The notes under the pieces: model-generated
The model's database searches: none
The model's input: the letters and a program-made list of their open reading frames with translations, nothing else
What the model was told of the DNA's origin: nothing
Program-made: the position numbers and the translations under genes
NCBI GenBank assembly: GCA_964545385.1
Contig: CAZJFG010000009.1
Location: forward strand, 1 to 30,122
From: GCA-002780795 sp964545385
GTDB taxonomy: Bacteria > Patescibacteriota > Microgenomatia > UBA1406 > GWC2-37-13
Direction of reading: 5' to 3'
DNA: 30,122 nt
In this document: positions 29,106 to 30,122 of the stretch, in pieces
Layout: each line of letters starts with the position of its first letter
How positions within the stretch are numbered: the first letter of the stretch is position 1

Positions 29106-29372
29106 ATGACGAAGTATGATTTTACTTTTCTTCTCAATCAAGAAGCAGAGTTAAAAACTATAAAAGAGCTTATTTCTTCTTTAAAGGGAAAAATAACTAA
29201 AGAAGACAACTGGGGTGAAAAAACCCTGGCTTTTCCTATCAAAAAAAATAAAACAGCAAATTTTTATAACTGGCAGATCGAACTTGAAACAAAAAATGTA
29301 AAAGAGTTCAAAAAAAAACTAAACTACAATGAAAAGTTAATACGTTACCTATTATTAGTTAACGAAAACTGA
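29106..29372 (+). CDS. rpsF: 30S ribosomal protein bS6
   Basis: 88 aa, near the usual 90-100. YDFTFLLNQEAELKTIKELISS opens the ferredoxin-like fold, then WGEKTLAFPIKKNKTANFYNWQIEL and the last strand LIRYLLLVNE. bS6 pairs with bS18 on the platform of the 30S subunit. It is followed by ssb after 1 bp and then rpsR, the classic rpsF-ssb-rpsR order, which supports the assignment. The start is leaderless with respect to the predicted -10. Confidence 0.92.
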   Translation: MTKYDFTFLLNQEAELKTIKELISSLKGKITKEDNWGEKTLAFPIKKNKTANFYNWQIELETKNVKEFKKKLNYNEKLIRYLLLVNEN

Positions 29373-29373
29373 T

Positions 29374-29865
29374 ATGGCAAGTAGGTCACTGAATCGAGTA
29401 ATTTTAATCGGCAATTTGACTCGTGACCCGGAATTAAAGTATACGCCGAATGGAACAGCGGTTTGTACCTTTGGTGTAGCTACCAATAGGTCTTGGACAA
29501 CTGCCGACGGAACGGTCAAAGAAGATGTTCAGTATCACCGTATTGTTGCCTGGCAAAAACTGGCAGAACTTTGTGGAAAGTTGTTAAGTAAAGGAAAAAA
29601 AGTATATCTTGAAGGAAGACTTACCTATAGAACATTTACGGGAAAAGACGGACAAGAGCGTTCAATCACCGAAATCGTTCTGGATGATTTTATTGTCTTC
29701 GGTGACGGAAGGAAAACTATTGGTTTAGCAAACGACGAGGAAAAAGAAGAACCTGAAAAAAAGACAAAAGATAATTATAAAAAAGAACTTGATAACGATA
29801 AAGAAGAAAAAACAGAAGAAAAAAACATGGATGAAAACGTCAATGCCGACGACATCCCATTTTAA
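29374..29865 (+). CDS. ssb: Single-stranded DNA-binding protein
   Basis: 163 aa. The OB fold begins SLNRVILIGNLTRDPELKYT and includes FGVATNRSW, YHRIVAWQKLAELC and VYLEGRLTYRTF. A Lys/Glu-rich linker (about 125-155) replaces the usual Gly/Pro/Gln linker. The acidic tail ends DDIPF, the conserved tip that recruits DNA-repair partners. It coats ssDNA in replication and repair. It is located between rpsF and rpsR. Confidence 0.96.
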   Translation: MASRSLNRVILIGNLTRDPELKYTPNGTAVCTFGVATNRSWTTADGTVKEDVQYHRIVAWQKLAELCGKLLSKGKKVYLEGRLTYRTFTGKDGQERSITEIVLDDFIVFGDGRKTIGLANDEEKEEPEKKTKDNYKKELDNDKEEKTEEKNMDENVNADDIPF

Positions 29866-29895
29866 CTTGATAGACTTGATTAACTTTATAACTTT
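29864..29895 (+). repeat. Intergenic AACTTGATAGA / AACTTTATAACT repeat, copy 2
   Basis: Between ssb and rpsR: AACTTGATAGA (29864-29874) starting in the ssb stop, then CTTGATTAACTTTATAACTT. It matches the elements and order of the dnaX-ybaB spacer (17030-17066). Confidence 0.6.
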
Positions 29896-29906
29896 AGAAT
29901 TAAATT

Positions 29907-30116
29907 ATGTCCAAATGTTTTTTTTGCAAATATAAAATTGAACCGAGTTTTAAAGATGTTGAGAACCTTGGAAAATTTTTTTCCGCCCGGAAAAAAATCG
30001 CAAGCAGGGAAAGAACTGGAACGTGCGCCAAACATCAAAGAAAACTTACCAAACAAATAAAATATGCTCGTTTTTTAGGCCTACTTCCATACGTCTCTTA
30101 TCAAGGAATTAAATAA
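29907..30116 (+). CDS. rpsR: 30S ribosomal protein bS18, zinc-binding type
   Basis: 69 aa. The core ARKKIASRERTGTCAKHQRKLTKQIKYARFLGLLPY is the S18 signature. Cys4, Cys7, Cys40 and His43 could bind a zinc ion, as in C+ forms of S18. It ends 6 bp before the window edge and looks complete. It is third in the rpsF-ssb-rpsR cluster; the spacer from ssb contains the AACTTGATAGA repeat. No Shine-Dalgarno is obvious. Confidence 0.93.
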   Translation: MSKCFFCKYKIEPSFKDVENLGKFFSARKKIASRERTGTCAKHQRKLTKQIKYARFLGLLPYVSYQGIK

Positions 30117-30122
30117 TATATA

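Overview
The window is an AT-rich, very gene-dense bacterial chromosome segment. It most likely comes from a Patescibacteria (Candidate Phyla Radiation) genome, and Microgenomates-like is my best guess. I infer this from several features: housekeeping proteins that are shorter than usual (EF-Ts of 151 aa, DnaX of 348 aa, a ProRS of 410 aa with no editing insertion, a YbeY that stops inside its metal motif); a classic rpsB-tsf-frr-rseP-proS cluster that has lost its lipid and isoprenoid genes; cohesin and dockerin domains outside any cellulosome; and a 16S gene that is not followed by a 23S gene. The genetic code looks standard. The anti-Shine-Dalgarno sequence is intact at the 16S 3' end (bases 26-30).

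Layout. 1-1640: the 16S 3' end, a soluble PRC-barrel/MgtE_N/CBS protein facing it, then tRNA-Ile(GAU) and tRNA-Val(UAC). 1630-3749: two tandem D-Ala-D-Ala-ligase-family genes on the minus strand. 3836-8432: a plus-strand run with a membrane-anchored double-AAA+ Clp-like protein, a two-domain protein joining a DNPH1-like deoxynucleotide N-glycosidase to thymidylate kinase, a membrane-anchored Ig-like protein and GalU. 8511-12437: rpsB, tsf, frr, rseP and two tandem cytidylate-kinase-like genes. 12438-13295: a TrpR/YerC-like regulator bracketed by two near-identical palindromes. 13296-18256: proS, a DHH/MYG1-like protein, rpsU, ybeY, dnaX, ybaB and prs, converging on recR and RNase J (minus strand). 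20582-24331: a MIP18/SufT-like protein, an unknown coiled-coil protein, tRNA-Pro(CGG) (minus), a membrane-anchored GH39-like glycosidase and cysS. 24341-29082 (minus): a probable operon of a GT39/PMT-like membrane glycosyltransferase, a membrane-anchored cohesin protein and an M4 metalloprotease ending in a dockerin. 29106-30116: rpsF-ssb-rpsR.

How the genes may work together. The minus-strand operon at 24341-29082 reads as a self-contained surface system: a cohesin tethered to the membrane and a secreted protease that could dock onto it, with a glycosyltransferase that could modify them. In the DNPH1-TMPK protein, one half removes and the other half phosphorylates deoxynucleoside monophosphates, which suggests pool sanitation coupled to dTTP supply. 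The TrpR-like gene has a palindrome on its own predicted -10 element and a second copy at its 3' end, as expected for autoregulation.

Promoters. The most consistent signal across the window is a -10 box (often extended, TGn) placed 5-9 bp upstream of the start codon of most transcription units. This predicts leaderless mRNAs. By contrast, rpsU has a 10-base perfect Shine-Dalgarno sequence. Two divergent gene pairs share a symmetric, overlapping -10 in a 22-23 bp spacer. I see no convincing intrinsic terminator. The longest gene-free stretch is about 216 bp (12438-12653).
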